Assembly (NCBI GenBank): GCA_026119935.1
Contig: JALRMH010000017.1
Coordinates: 372,001-436,000, forward strand
Direction: 5' to 3'
Source: Endothia cerciana
Lineage: Eukaryota > Ascomycota > Sordariomycetes > Diaporthales > Cryphonectriaceae
Length of the DNA stretch: 64,000 nucleotides
Part shown: piece by piece, positions 11,588 to 23,451 of the stretch
How the letters are laid out: each line of letters starts with the position of its first letter
How positions within the stretch are numbered: position 1 is the first letter of the stretch
Program-made: the position numbers and the translations under genes
The notes under the pieces: model-generated
Told to the model about the DNA's origin: nothing
What the model saw: the letters and a program-made list of their open reading frames with translations, nothing else
Databases searched by the model: none

Positions 11588-13666
11588 TTACATGTCGTGC
11601 GGACAAAATTGTTCGATCACGCTCCCGTCTTCTTCGACCAATTTTAGACTTGACTTGATGTCCCTCCCATCCTGACTGATGACATCTTCCTCAATCAAGA
11701 TCCTGCCCTCCTCCATCTCGGACTCAAGAACCACTTTCCGCAAGCCCAGGATGGCTCCTCCGTGCTTTGAGATTGTCTTCATCTGCCTCTGTCTGCGGCT
11801 CTGTACCACACTTGAAGGATGATCGAAAGGATCGTACCGCATTCCAGCAGGCATGTTCTGTCTGTTCAATACGTCCGCCCTCTCCTCACCCAGTTCTATC
11901 TGGCCGTTTCCTGGAGCAGAGGCGAGATAATACGCCAAGAAAGGCAGCATTCCTGACAGTCTGTCCCCGCTGAACGCGCCGTAGAGAGGTGCCTTGATGG
12001 CTGGTGGAAGTTTTATGACGCGGGTGGGAAGGAATTGTGACTCTGAGCATGGCACAGCACCCGTGCAAGAACCCGAAGCCCCGAGCTCCAGACTGGCGAG
12101 AAGCTCGAAACAGAGCGCCGTACTGGTCTGGCCTGCAACCGCATTGAGTTCGACGACCGAAGCAGCGTTCATGTCATTCTCGGTGTACCCAAGAAGTGTG
12201 AAGTCGTCGTGAAGCAGGATGGGTAGTTCAGCGCCGCTGTCTAGTAACATGTCGAAGAATATGGTGGGCGTACCGTCTTCAGTCCCCCCCGTTGGCTCGA
12301 TTTTGTCGATTTTGTCGATTTTGTTTGTGGAAATCGCCCTTGTCGGGTCCAAGTTTGTTGGTAGTCCGATTATCCTGGCTCTAAGACTTTCTGTCGCGTT
12401 TTGCTTTGGGTTGTCGGTAATGAAAGGGGATCGCTCGCGCTTTCTTTCGTCTGAGTCTTGATCCGCGTCTTCGATGTGCTCACGTTTCCTCTTTCCAACT
12501 GCCAGTGGTTCGTGGAACATCTCCCTAGCCTCAACGGATCCTTTTTTCTGTGTTTGTGTCCGACGTCTCAGACTATCATCCTTCCGAAAGCCTAACGGCA
12601 CTTTGTAGTGGCAAGCGTCGTCCCGAAATCTGAGCCCTCGGTCAGTCTCGGAGTAGAAACTGTCATCCTCTCTATCGAGATTGAGTATGATGCTCCTCTT
12701 TGCTAAGACGCTCCCACCGCCCGTGGCAAGCGGTGGTTCCCACCAGAGATAACCAGGACCATACTTCTCTAAATATCCATCCAGTCTCTCTTGCCTGTCG
12801 ACTGTGAACTCGGCGTGGCATTTGCATGTCATGTCCACGATACGTCCCGCATATAACAGAGTATAATTTTCAGAGAACCCAATGACGTCTGTATCATACC
12901 CTGTCAAGGCGGCCGTGATGTTGGACCTCATGTGCTCATATCCCTCTTCTCGTGTTTCAACCAACGTCTTCCGCAGGAGCGCTGTGCGTGCTTGGATGCA
13001 TTTCCTCTGGTATGACGGGAGATCCTCTTGTGGCACAAAATCCTCCTGCTGATCACTCGAGCACAGTTCTTCGTAGACTCTCCTGGCCTCCATCACATTT
13101 ACACTGACCTTCTGCAGGCCGTGTGGATTGTGGTTGCGGTTGTACTCGTAGATCCGTTCCCATTGCAGCATGTGACGCCGCGCTGCTTCTCTGGCGCCTA
13201 GTCTGCCCACGTTGATAGATCCTATCGCCAGTGACGGTCGCCACTCTCCAACTGGAGGCCGTCCCGGCTCTGTTTCGAAATGAGAGGCCCGGACAGCTGG
13301 TCGGTCGGAAGAATCCGTGACTGGCGGTGCGTCATTGGATCCGGACAAACGCATCCCGCTTCTCCATGCGGTCCTGCGCGGAGTGGCAGCGATCACCTCA
13401 GAATTTGCTGAAAAAGCAGCGCGTGACTCTCGCTGCCGCTCTCTATCTGTGGGGGAGGGAAGTTGAACGGATCGTGGATCTGCTCGAACATCTGCCGCCG
13501 AAGAGGTAACACCTACTTCCCTTCCATCAAGATCGCGTCCCGGGGGCCCCAGGTCAAGCCGATCGAGCCGTGGGTGCGACAGAAGCTGCGTAGATGGCCC
13601 TCCTGTTGCACCTGCGGAACCTGTTCCATGCTCGTCGTCACAGGACTGATCCTGAGGGTTTTCCAT
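11588..13666 (-). CDS. Uncharacterised protein with retropepsin-like (DSGA) domain
   Basis: A 692-residue single-exon protein of unknown function. Residues 1-140 are disordered and rich in Ser, Arg and Asp. The middle has a mixed region with HMLQWERIYEYNR and a CKCHAEF segment. A basic-acidic stretch around 392-412 (KRKREH...ERKRER) looks like a nuclear localisation signal. Around 470-485 comes FFDMLLDSGAELPIL, the hydrophobic-hydrophobic-DSGA signature of retropepsin-like aspartyl proteases. It is followed at about 572-588 by RLSGMLPFLAYYLASAP, which I recall from a fungal family of such proteins of unknown role. A 12-base tandem repeat encodes NKIDKIDKIE. The first in-frame ATG is at 13666; the reading frame before it opens only with GTG after a TGA stop, and an unseen upstream exon is possible. 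The gene is divergently paired, about 650 bases away, with another uncharacterised gene. No reverse transcriptase or integrase lies nearby. Confidence 0.75.
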   Translation of the reverse strand: MENPQDQSCDDEHGTGSAGATGGPSTQLLSHPRLDRLDLGPPGRDLDGREVGVTSSAADVRADPRSVQLPSPTDRERQRESRAAFSANSEVIAATPRRTAWRSGMRLSGSNDAPPVTDSSDRPAVRASHFETEPGRPPVGEWRPSLAIGSINVGRLGAREAARRHMLQWERIYEYNRNHNPHGLQKVSVNVMEARRVYEELCSSDQQEDFVPQEDLPSYQRKCIQARTALLRKTLVETREEGYEHMRSNITAALTGYDTDVIGFSENYTLLYAGRIVDMTCKCHAEFTVDRQERLDGYLEKYGPGYLWWEPPLATGGGSVLAKRSIILNLDREDDSFYSETDRGLRFRDDACHYKVPLGFRKDDSLRRRTQTQKKGSVEAREMFHEPLAVGKRKREHIEDADQDSDERKRERSPFITDNPKQNATESLRARIIGLPTNLDPTRAISTNKIDKIDKIEPTGGTEDGTPTIFFDMLLDSGAELPILLHDDFTLLGYTENDMNAASVVELNAVAGQTSTALCFELLASLELGASGSCTGAVPCSESQFLPTRVIKLPPAIKAPLYGAFSGDRLSGMLPFLAYYLASAPGNGQIELGEERADVLNRQNMPAGMRYDPFDHPSSVVQSRRQRQMKTISKHGGAILGLRKVVLESEMEEGRILIEEDVISQDGRDIKSSLKLVEEDGSVIEQFCPHDM

Positions 13667-14317
13667 ATCGTCGAGATTGGCCACTTCTCGGCCAAATTCG
13701 CGTCAAGACTGCGTAGCACACACAGGCCTAAGGAATTTGGCTGAGATTCGCGTGTCAGCGACTATTCCATCGATTTCTGCCCAAGCTGCATTCAATCATT
13801 GTTGCGAAGTTTGGTGTTGATCTTGCAGACAAAGAGCGCAACAGCTTTCCCGTCCCGAAACGATGTCCCCTTTGAAGTCCATGATGGTCGGCCTAGCCGT
13901 AGAAGCTCTCGAGTTCTTTGTGTTGGGCGTTCCGGAAGCGTCAAATTGTGCTACTTTGTCTGTTTAGTTTTCTTTTTGTCATTGTGCATAGCCGACGCGG
14001 ATGGGCTCAATGTATCCGAAAATGGGATGTACTTCCTGGCAAAGATGTTGCCTCTCCCCTGCAGCGGCGTAATCCGCGCAGCAGGTCGTTCATCTCAGAT
14101 TTTCGATGCGTACGAGAAAGAAACAGGGCCATTGTCCCCACGGATTCAGACAAATAACACCTCTGTTGAGAATTCCCCTTTGCATCTTTTGTTTTGCTCC
14201 TGGGTTCCTTTCGCTTCTGTTTCTTCACGACCTTGACAAGGTCCGCACCTTTGAATCCTCAGGAGAATTGATACCTACTGGAAGAAGCTCCAGCCTAGGC
14301 AGCCAGTACTGTACACC
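13667..14317. promoter_or_regulatory. Shared divergent promoter region of two uncharacterised genes
   Basis: About 650 bases separate the start codons of the retropepsin-like gene (minus) and the 1259-residue protein gene (plus). The divergent layout suggests a shared control region. I found no specific binding site or clear TATA box. Short open frames here have no recognisable product. Confidence 0.4.
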
Positions 14318-17300
14318 ATGTCCCAACAAGACCTCAGACCGCTAGATGCGGATTTCGTCCAGGAGCTCAGAGACGCCTATCCGCAGGCTTCTGAGCGCGT
14401 CAGGCAATATTGGGCAGATGCTTTCGCGGACAACCTGGAACTCTTACCGGAAGAAAGAGCAGCAGCACTTGCGAATAGGTTCGCCACCGGCGTTTGGACC
14501 GAGCAGACATGGCAGGTAGCCGACCCGGTCATTCGAGAGGTCTTTAATGGATACGACCGGACGAGGTCTGTCGACGTGCCACTACGCCCGCTTCGTGGTG
14601 GCCCTGCTTATCGTGGTGACGAGCCTCGTCGCAGGCCTTGGGCTGCCCAAGCAGTTGCACAAGCTCAACACAACCAAGGAGATGATGGTCTTCAGACTCC
14701 TCAGACCGGAATCCGATCTCGTCAGCATCGTCCAGTAGGCCGTCCGGAAACACCAACACCCACGCAGGTCAGTTGATCATCATCTTGCTGCCTCAACAGC
14801 TGTGGGGCTTCCTCAACAGCTATAAGAACTAACGTGTTGTCCAAGACTGTGGGGATGGGTGGTGCTTCAAACGACCACAGTGGTGCAAACATCGCTGCTG
14901 GCGACAACAGCCACAGCAACGACGAAGGTGCTTTCAGTCCAAGTGGATTATTCAACGACAATAACGTCTCAGCCACTGGCAATAGCGATGGTGTTGGCGT
15001 TTCTCATCTACTCACCCCCGGACCCACACCTGCGACGACCAATTTCGACAATAGAATGGATGTCCACGATAGCCTCAGAGATGACCACCTAGGGAGCCCT
15101 CCTCAAGGGAGAATGGCCCCCCAAGGTCAAACCGACGGCGCCGTCCCGCCTCCTCCTCGCCCGGACCCTCAAGACATGCAGAATTCCCACACCTGGAGGG
15201 GCCAGCGGCAGCCGCCAATAGCCGCGCGTGCCCAACAGCTCCTGAACTGGGTGCGGGACGAGGACATCGACCGACGTCGAGACTTCCAGCGGGAGGCGGA
15301 GGAGGGTGAGGCGTGGGTCGACGAGCAACTGCGCAGAAGGACCGAGCTGAACTTGGGCCCCGGGACGGTCGCCGTGCTCAGAGAAGCCAGAACCGGGTTG
15401 ATGACGCACCGCCTGTTCCAGGAATACCACAACAGGAGCTTCTTACCCTTGAGGGTGTTCGACCCGGACAATCAGCCCAAGTATAGGGAGCGACTGCCCT
15501 ATCGGTATGACCGACCCCTTCAGCTTGGCTACTCGACCCCCGGGACCAGAGCCTGGAGGCTGCTTCCACAAGATGGAACCGACCGAGACTTCCCAAGCAG
15601 GCCGGTAAATGAGATGTGGAGGAGTGACCGTGAGGGCGCACAGCCATTCAGCCCGACGCTGATTGCTGCCTTGCCAGGCCGGGTCGCGTCCCTCGCTGCA
15701 GCTGAGGACGACTGGTGGCATCCCCAACCGGATGCTCCCGAGCCCACCCGTGACAATAATATGTCGTTCCGGGAGAACTGGTACTACGAGAACTGCATTG
15801 GTCATGACGGCGTAGGGTTCACGGGCTGGGTGCGCTGGGAGACTGACGAGAACGGCAACGCGCGCAGGCGGCTCTGGAACGGCGACCTGCCACAGGACGG
15901 CGAATGGTGCTTCGCAGCGGAACGAGGCTCCCGCCGTGCGGGCCTCCAGGCCGCCCTGAGGCAGTTTCCAAGCGCGGAGAACCGGCGAGTCGCCCAGCAG
16001 GAGGGGCGGATGCTCACACTACCCGCCGAACCTCTGAACCACGAGGAGGTGAAGAAGAAGGCTGGCATCGGCAGAGGGCGGCCCTTACCACTGGTTCAAC
16101 TGCAGCCCAGCCAGATGGGCAAGACAGACGGCAAGACTGATCCTCAGGGTCTCATCTCCAACATGAATCAGTTCTGGGCGTGGTATCGGTATTATATCGA
16201 GACGGCACGTGCCACCATCATTGCAAAGCACGGAAGAAGGGGCCCTGATGCCGATATGGACCAGGCTGCAGATGATGCCCGGGCTGGGCAGCCGGTCAAC
16301 CCGCTATTGACACCATTTGTGCTTCCACCTCATTCCCTCTGGGGTCCTTACGTCTGGAGGGGTGTCGACTCAGACCAGCAGATCCAACAGGACATGCTGA
16401 GACAGATGAGAAGTCTGAAGGCACTCTTCGACCGGGAGCAGCATATCGCACCTCGACAGCTGATCGCAGACATGGAGAACTGGTATCAGCAAGGCTTTCG
16501 AAACACGCAAAACCGTCCTCGCTTGCACCGGGCCAGAGACCTGGAAGCCCTCCCTGGTCAGAACGGCCGAATTGAGCGTTGTCTGGACCAGGTCGAAATG
16601 GAATGGGTCCGTTTCCTCCTGAACCAATCTATGAACGCGGAGATGGTGCACGACCTTCAGCCTCGTGCATCACTCTTCATTGTCTTTGCCGAGAGGTTGA
16701 GCCGCATATTCGACGACCCCTCTGATGATTTGTTCGCAGACAGGACAACTTCGGTTAGCATCGAGGACCTCATCGACCACATGGCGAAGATGGAAGGGCC
16801 CGTGAAGAAGACCAAGTTCTATCCATACGACGTCAAGATGTGGCTGGAACGTCTCGCAGCCCAGGGCCGGTGCACCTATACCGAGGATTTTCGTACTTAT
16901 GGCCGTGTCTCACGGCCGAAGCTGGACTACTTTCCGGAGAGCCTCATAATCTGGCAGCAACGCAACGACGACCAAGTGGACCTTGAGCAGTTCCCTGAGG
17001 ATATGATCCTGGCGCCACGCTTCACTGACTGTTGTACATGGCAAGACCTGATACAAGGAGAACCCCAGGTCCTAGATCGCAATGTCTCAAACTACTTCCA
17101 CTGCCTTGCCTACAGGTGGGGATGCGCCGTTCGGACACTGCAAGAAGAAGAGCGCGATGGCTGGCCGCCCAGCCAGGCCAGGCCAACAATCGCCAACATG
17201 CAGGCAACGATGACGGAGTTCGGTGAGGAATTCCGCCGACTGACGGGAGATGATTTCGTCGAGAATGACAGTCCCCTCAATGACCTCTGGAGATGGACAC

Positions 17301-18244
17301 TGAACAAGTCGGATGACACGGCCGTAACGCAAGATGCTGCGCTTGACGCCATCCGCAAGGGCATCATCGACGAGTGTGTCAAGAACAACAGCATGTTGTA
17401 CCCAGGGCGAACGACGGACTACACAGACCCCAGCGCGCCCAAGACGCGCGAGTCGATCTGGGACTGGGCCAAGCCTGAGGTCCGGGGCACAGTCAAGAAG
17501 TTCTTCAGCCTGGACCGGTGGCCCGTCCAGCTACAAAGCACCGCGACGCAGCAGCGCATCACGAGCGACGTGGACATCGACCCACAGCAGCTTTGGGATC
17601 CGGTGCTCGAGGACCCGACGCCGTGGACCTATTATCGGCCCAAGGCGAGACCGTACTCGGACGAGAGGGTCAAGTTCAGATCAGGTCACAGGATCTTCCC
17701 CATCGGTGACACACCACGACAGAGAGAGGTGGTTAAGAACCAAGTTATGAGCATGGTCGCTCAAGGTAAGACACTTCCACCATGCCCCCTCAGTCAGTAG
17801 CACTCTCGATGCTGAAATTGAAACTCTCCAACAGCCATGGGCTTGCAGCCAGACGGTACTGTAGCCGGTGACCGTCACAGCCGGCGGGGGCCAGGCGTGT
17901 TCTCAAGGATCACGAGCTTCCTCGGCTTGAAGCGATCAAGAGACCACGACGGCGATGATGGTGATGATGGTGATGATGATGATGATGATGAAGATGACAT
18001 CGCGCCTGTGCACAAGTTGCCACGCGTGGACCCCGCTCACATCCCACAGAGTTACGACCCGGTCGCTCTAGATGCGGCAGCCAGCCAAGCCCAGGCGGAC
18101 GCGACCGCGCCTAGGGGGATATCCGCGGACCAAATACCTCGAGGGACTGTTGACGTGACAGCCCCGAGGACGCGGTCTCGGCGACGAGGAGATGCACCGC
18201 TGCGGGTGGAGATCAACCAACCCTTGGGGCCGGCGTCACCGTGA
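14318..18244 (+). CDS. Large uncharacterised protein (about 1259 residues)
   Basis: Exons are 14318-14767, 14846-17765 and 17835-18244. The introns (78 and 69 bases) have GTCAGT/CTAAC and GTAAGA/CTGAA signals. They join frames in phase 0 and phase 1, giving 1259 residues. I do not recognise the protein. The first 300 residues are largely disordered, apart from a start segment with QELRDAYPQASERVRQYWADAF. The body (about 340-1120) is rich in Trp, Arg, Gln and acidic residues, with segments such as FYPYDVKMWLERLAAQGRC and FHCLAYRWGCAVRTL that look folded and helical. Near the C-terminus a GAT-repeat encodes an unbroken acidic run (about 15 Asp in DDGDDGDDDDDDEDD), followed by disorder. No signal peptide or membrane helix is seen. 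Codon use and GC content are like those of neighbouring genes. Divergent pairing with the retropepsin-like gene hints at a shared role but does not prove it. Confidence 0.7.
17951..17999. repeat. Imperfect (GAT)n array coding for poly-Asp
   Basis: Coding trinucleotide repeat in the last exon of the large uncharacterised protein. It encodes the acidic run and is a likely site of length variation. Confidence 0.85.
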
Positions 18245-19355
18245 GCAGCAACATGTCCTGGTGTGTGAGGGGGCTGGGCTCGCGGTGTGGCTCGTTGCAA
18301 TCGGCAGGGCTGGGACGGACTTGATAGCCAAGTTATTAATCAGGTTTTCAAAGACTTTTGTACTCTTGCCAGGTCCGTATTGCGAGCGCGTTGGAACTCG
18401 ACCCGGGTGGAATTCGGAGGAACTTCATGTTCTGTCTGGCTATCGAAATAGGGAAGGGAAGCGAGGAGGCGGCGGGGGGCTGGGCAACGGTTGGGATTAT
18501 GACACCCTGCTGCGCCCGATCCTAAGGGCAGCGTATCTAGATACTTGCAGATTTGGACGCAGATAGTGATGCTTAACAGCAAAACATTATAGGTGTTCGA
18601 GCTCCTGTTAGTGCATGGCTCATGAGGGACCGGGACTTGTGTACCACTTTCTGTTACAACAGCATTCTGCTAATACAGGACAATCATCTCTTGCTACCCA
18701 TAGTCATGCTCTCAAGACACCGCCTGATGCAATGATACTGACGAGCAACAGGTCAGATATGATCTTAATCTCGAAGTCGATATTGATGTCATGCCGGGGA
18801 ATTGTCCAACGGCGGTGCGGCAGCCTTGAATCCCCTATTTATATACGGCAGTGCGGCACCGTGGCGTCGCGCATCTACAAAAGGAAGAAAAGAAGGGCAC
18901 ATGGCTTGCGTTCATACTTATAGTACATACGATGGATCTGAACCAGTCATGGACCATGGACCATATTGGGAATATATTTGTCTTGACGTTCTGTCTGGAG
19001 AATCCCTTGCTGCGGAGGGTAGATAATGAGCCAGCTCTGCCGAGCACCGGATCGGCGACATTAGTCGAAAGCATTGGTGATATGGTGCCGGGTGGGATTC
19101 CAATCCGCAACCTTGCCCTCCAAGTCGTCATCATGCCACCCTTCAGTCAGAATGGGGGAAATGATACGATCTGCATGGCAGATAAGATCCCCAACCGGAC
19201 GAAGGCTGACCCTCTAGTGATGCGGGCGTGTGGGGTGTGATTATCTCCTCCAACGTTGCGTTTATTGCCTCTTGAGTACTTTTATTTGTTCTCTTCCTCA
19301 TGACACTCGCATTAGCAGGCGCAATGTTTGTCAGTGTCCAGGCTCGCGCACCGTC
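18245..19355. other. Intergenic region
   Basis: No gene recognised. The last few hundred bases should hold the promoter of the downstream permease. Confidence 0.5.
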
Positions 19356-21040
19356 ATGTCTGATATAGAAAAGTCCGCCGTCGAGGCACCGCCTCCCCGC
19401 TCCAGCGACCCCGAGAAGACCAGCACCTCTGGCGGCGCCACCCACGAGCAAGTCGGCACCATCCTCAAGCACGCTGACCGCAACGATGCTGATGAGGCGC
19501 TGAAAGTACTCGAGGCTGAGAATGGCGAGGTCATCGAGCTCACGCCGGAGGACGAGCGCAAGCTCCTGCGCAAGATCGACTGGCATCTGATGCCACTCTT
19601 GTGTGTGGTATACGGCCTCAACTACCTGGACAAGACGACCGTGTCCTACGCGTCCATCATGGGGCTCAAGACCGACCTGAAGCTCGCCGGCCAGCAGTAC
19701 AGCTGGATCGGCAGCATGTTCTATTTCGGCTACCTCTTCTGGGAGTATCCGACCAACCGCCTCCTGCAACGGCTACCACTGGGCAAGTGGTCGGCCTTCA
19801 ACGTGATCATGTGGGGTCTCGTCCTCTGCTGCATGGCCGCCACAAAGAACTTCGCCGGCGCCATGACGGTACGCTTTTTCCTGGGTGTCTTCGAGTCAGC
19901 AGTCACGCCCGGCTTCGCCCTCTTCACCTCGCAGTGGTACACAATCAAGGAGCAGGGGGCGAGGACTGGCATCTGGTTCAGCTTCAACGGGTGGGGCCAG
20001 ATCCTCGGCGGCTTCGTGGCGTACGGCATCGCGGTCGGCACGGCGAAGCACCCGGTCGCCGTCGAGTCGTGGCAGCTCCTGTTCCTGGTCATCGGGCTGT
20101 TCACTGCCTTCATCGGGTGCATCTTCCTCTACGTCATGCCGGACAACCAGCTGAACGCCCGCTTCCTGACGCAGAAGGAGAGGGTCCTCGCCGTGGAACG
20201 GATCAGGATCAACCAGCAGGGTGTCGGCAACAAGCACTTCAAGTTCTACCAGTTCAAGGAGGCGGTCACGGACCCGATGATCTGGGCGTTCGTCTTTTAC
20301 AGCTTGGTGGCTGATATACCGAACGGAGGGATCTCGAACTTCTTCAGCCAGCTGATCGTGTCTTTCGGGTTCTCCAACGAACAGTCCTTGTTGCTGGGTA
20401 CGCCTGGCGGGGCTGTGGAGGTACGTCCTTCCGGCCCATCACTGCATGCAATCTCCTTCTCGTGGAACAGAGTTCCACCGAGGCTTGTCGCACCTGAGAC
20501 CCGCGCGCTGACATTTCCTGAAAGGTCATCTCCCTGATTGCAGCGGGAATCATCGGCGACAGATATGGAAACCGCCTGCTGGTATCTACGTCAGGTCTTC
20601 TCTGTGCCATTCTCGGCATGCTTTTGATCACCTGTCTCGATAACAACCACGGCGCCGGCCGGCTCATCGGCTACTACCTGACGCAAGCCTCGCCGACGCC
20701 TTTCGTGGCCATCCTGTCTCTCATCTCGACGAACGTTGCTGGCTGGACAAAGAAGACCACGGTCGCGGCCATGTATCTCATCGGCTACTGCGTGGGGAAC
20801 ATCATCGGGCCTCAGGTCTTCCAGGCGAAGGACGCGCCTGAGTATCGGCCGGCGGAGATCACCATTGTGGTATGCTGGGTGATCTCCTTGCTGGATGTGC
20901 TGTTCATCTACTTCTGGTGCCGGTACCAGAACAACAAGAAGGCGGAGGCCCGGGCACAGCCGGGGTACGTGAAGCTCGAGGGGCAGGAATTCTACGACTT
21001 GACAGACAGGGAGAACCCCGAGTTCATCTACAGCTTGTAG
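19356..21040 (+). CDS. Dal5-type (anion:cation symporter) MFS permease
   Basis: A plasma-membrane major facilitator of the anion:cation symporter family, which includes allantoate (Dal5) and nicotinate-type permeases. Exons are 19356-20420 and 20525-21040, joined in phase 0 over a 104-base intron, giving 526 residues. The N-terminal tail of about 85 residues is hydrophilic and contains the LLRKIDWHLMPLL start of helix 1. NYLDKTTVSYASIMGLKTDL and QYSWIGSMFYFGYLFWEYPTN are the family's hallmark helix 1-2 segments, and RFFLGVFESAVTPGF is also present. About 12 helices are visible. Start choice: MSDIEKS follows the last plausible leader, and the upstream in-frame start is not an ATG. Substrate is unknown; amides, ureides or carboxylates are typical for relatives. 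Confidence 0.92.
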
Positions 21041-21775
21041 GCGAGGGGCATTTGCTTGATAAGCTAGTAATCCGGAAATACAAATTGGCTTCAACCACAG
21101 AGAGGCAGGACGATGGGTTGATCGAGCCTAGTCATAAGTGTTACTCCACCAGGGCTAACCACAGGGTTGTGAGTTGCGTGTCGTCGGGACAGACGGGGTC
21201 AAGCGAAGCTGCCCACTGGCATGGCCCTTGGTGTTCAAGCACCTTGCACAGCCAAATTCGGAATAAAAATAAAAAATACAACAAACAAACAACAAAAATT
21301 GGCGAGGAGCCGCCACGAGGCCCAGCAAGCGAGGCCAAGGCCACCGCCGCCAGGCTGGTGAGCCAAGCCGAGCTCCTCGACGACACCGAATGTAACAAGC
21401 TTTCGAAGCTTCAATGCAAGGCTGAGCGGGCCTCGTCCCGGAAGAAGCCTGTCTTACCAGGCCAAGGTTCGACACCACCAGAACACGTCCGATGCCGCCA
21501 AGGATGCCTTCGCGGACAGGCTGTGGACCAATGGCGGCTCAGCCCAAGCTTGGCCCCTACGGCAACCAATTCGCCGCCATGGCACTTAATGGCACTCAAG
21601 CGCAGGGCCGACGAATCCCCCTCCTCGTCAAGAGGCATAACTTTTTGAATCCCAAACACGATCTCTGTTTCTCCACAGTTGCTTCTACATTCCCCATTCT
21701 CATGGTACATATATATTTTCACGTGGTCTGTCTGGCCACTACCACACGAACAGGATACCTTTCAACCTGTCGTCC
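21041..21775. other. Convergent intergenic region
   Basis: About 735 bases between the 3' ends of the permease and the glutathione S-transferase. An A-rich segment (around 21260-21300) may belong to a polyadenylation region. No gene seen. Confidence 0.5.
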
Positions 21776-22597
21776 TCAATCACTCTGCGCATACTTATCC
21801 AATGCATCATGCACCGCCCCCCAGAGTCCATCATGCCAACCTCTCAGCCCCTGCCACTCCGGCAGGGTCTCCTTCATCAACTGCAGCCAGCCGCCCACAA
21901 CCAGGTCCGCATACATCGGTACCGCGCCCTCCAGAAACGGCCCCTCATCCCGCCTGGCGTAGAGCCTCGCCAGCTCACCCAGGGCGGCCTCGAAGCTCCT
22001 CAGCACGGCAGCCCTGTCCTCCCCGTGGACGCCCAGCTCATCCCAGCTCCTCTTGCCGGTGCGCCGGCAGAATTCTGCCTTTGACGCCTCGGCGGTCTCC
22101 GGGTTGAACGGCATCGTGTGCGTTGCCAGTAACACGTGGTCGGTGAATGCTTTGTCCACATGCGTGTTGAAGACCCGGTGGAGCGAGGAGGTGGACGGCG
22201 GGAAGAGCACCGGCTCCCCGTCCCTGCTGGGGTATTGCCTGTCGAGGTAGAGGGCGATGTCGAACGAGTCACCCACCGTCTCGCCGGTCGAGTGATCCAC
22301 GACCACGGGCAGCGTGTAGAAGTCGCCGCCGTCGACGTGGTGCTTCCGGACGGGACCAGAGCCGAGGCTCTTGCGGACCTCGGTCACCTGGGGGAGCTCG
22401 ACCCAGTGCGTCCCGTACTGCAGGCCGCTGTGTAGGCGCTTGAAGTTCAGAGCATATCTGGCACAGGGTACTCAGCCAGCGATTCCGATCTCGCCATGAC
22501 AGTCCTCGGCTTACCTTGACTTCCAGGGGTTGGGTGCGAAGGGGCGAACGGGGGGCCCGGAGGCGATGTCGTAGAGGGTAAGTGGCGGTGCCGACAT
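21776..22597 (-). CDS. Glutathione S-transferase (beta-etherase-like fungal family)
   Basis: A cytosolic glutathione S-transferase of 254 residues. Exon 1 is 22597-22515 and exon 2 is 22457-21776, with a 57-base intron (GTAAGC...CCAG) splitting an Arg codon. The thioredoxin-like N-terminal domain starts LTLYDIASGPPVRPFAPNPW and continues LNFKRLHSGLQYGTHWVELP, as in fungal relatives of bacterial LigE/LigF. GDFYTLPVVVD carries the cis-Pro. GDSFDIALYLDRQYP holds the glutathione-binding Asp-Ser pair (ESxxI in other classes). The C-terminal helical domain runs from about residue 125. Such enzymes conjugate glutathione to, or cleave ethers of, aromatic compounds. The gene is divergent from the monocarboxylate-type transporter (about 850 bases apart), which could suggest joint control in detoxification, but that is inference. 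Confidence 0.9.
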
Positions 22598-23451
22598 CTT
22601 CTTGTTCTTTCTTTCTTTTCTTCTTCTCGGGCAAGTAGCAGCGGGCTTGGGATGGTTTGCGGGGTTGCTTGTAGTCCAGGTAGATAGCCTTCGACCTCCA
22701 TGGCAGCTGGGTGGTTAAATACAGCTGGACATGTCGAGGCAGATGCAGAAACGCCTCCAGAAATACAGGAAGGACATACTCTGGCTTCACTCAGAATGAC
22801 TCATGATGATCTCGTCTCACATTCCACGGCCAGACCGAGTTCAAGCCACCATGTCTGTCAGAAACTAGGTCGCCTAATGAATCATCTTGATGATATCCTC
22901 ACAGGATGACAGGAGTCCAAGGGGGAATTACCCTGGTAAGGCCGTCGATGGGCGGCTGGTAGGTCAGAAAAAGGTCGGGTCCGTGCAGAAGCCTCCCGGC
23001 GAATTTAGCCACCACTGCACACAGTACTACATAGTTATGTACCCAGTAGCAATCTTGAGCGGTTCCATTGGGCAATTCTAGGCGACTGTAACCCCCAGGC
23101 CGGGCACCGAACGTCCGGGGCGGGGGGGATGGGTGGGGTACGCCGCGCCTCCGGGCCGGTGGTCCACGCCTTGCCGTGACGGTGTTGTGGATACCAGGAG
23201 GGCCGAAGACGGAGCCAGTCACACGAGTGAGGGTTCTTCGTCAAAGCTTTTTGCACGGGAATAAAACAACGGCTCCTGCCTCGTGGCCTGGGCGATGTGA
23301 AATTCCTGGATCTTGACTCGTCCCCTCAAGTAATGGCGGTCAGAGAAGACACGAGTACTGATTTTTTGTTCCACTGTACTTCACCTATACTCCCTCGCCC
23401 TCTCGCTCCTCTCTGTCTCTCTCTCTATCTCTCTGGACCCGCTCGCTGACC
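22598..23451. promoter_or_regulatory. Divergent promoter region between GST and transporter genes
   Basis: About 850 bases with a CT-rich leader (about 23391-23435) just before the transporter start. Poly-pyrimidine runs also lie just upstream of the GST start on its strand. No specific operator recognised. Confidence 0.45.

Noticed and set aside
11588..13684. LTR retrotransposon call for the DSGA-containing protein
   Set aside because: No reverse transcriptase, integrase, RNase H, long terminal repeats or target-site duplications were seen around it.
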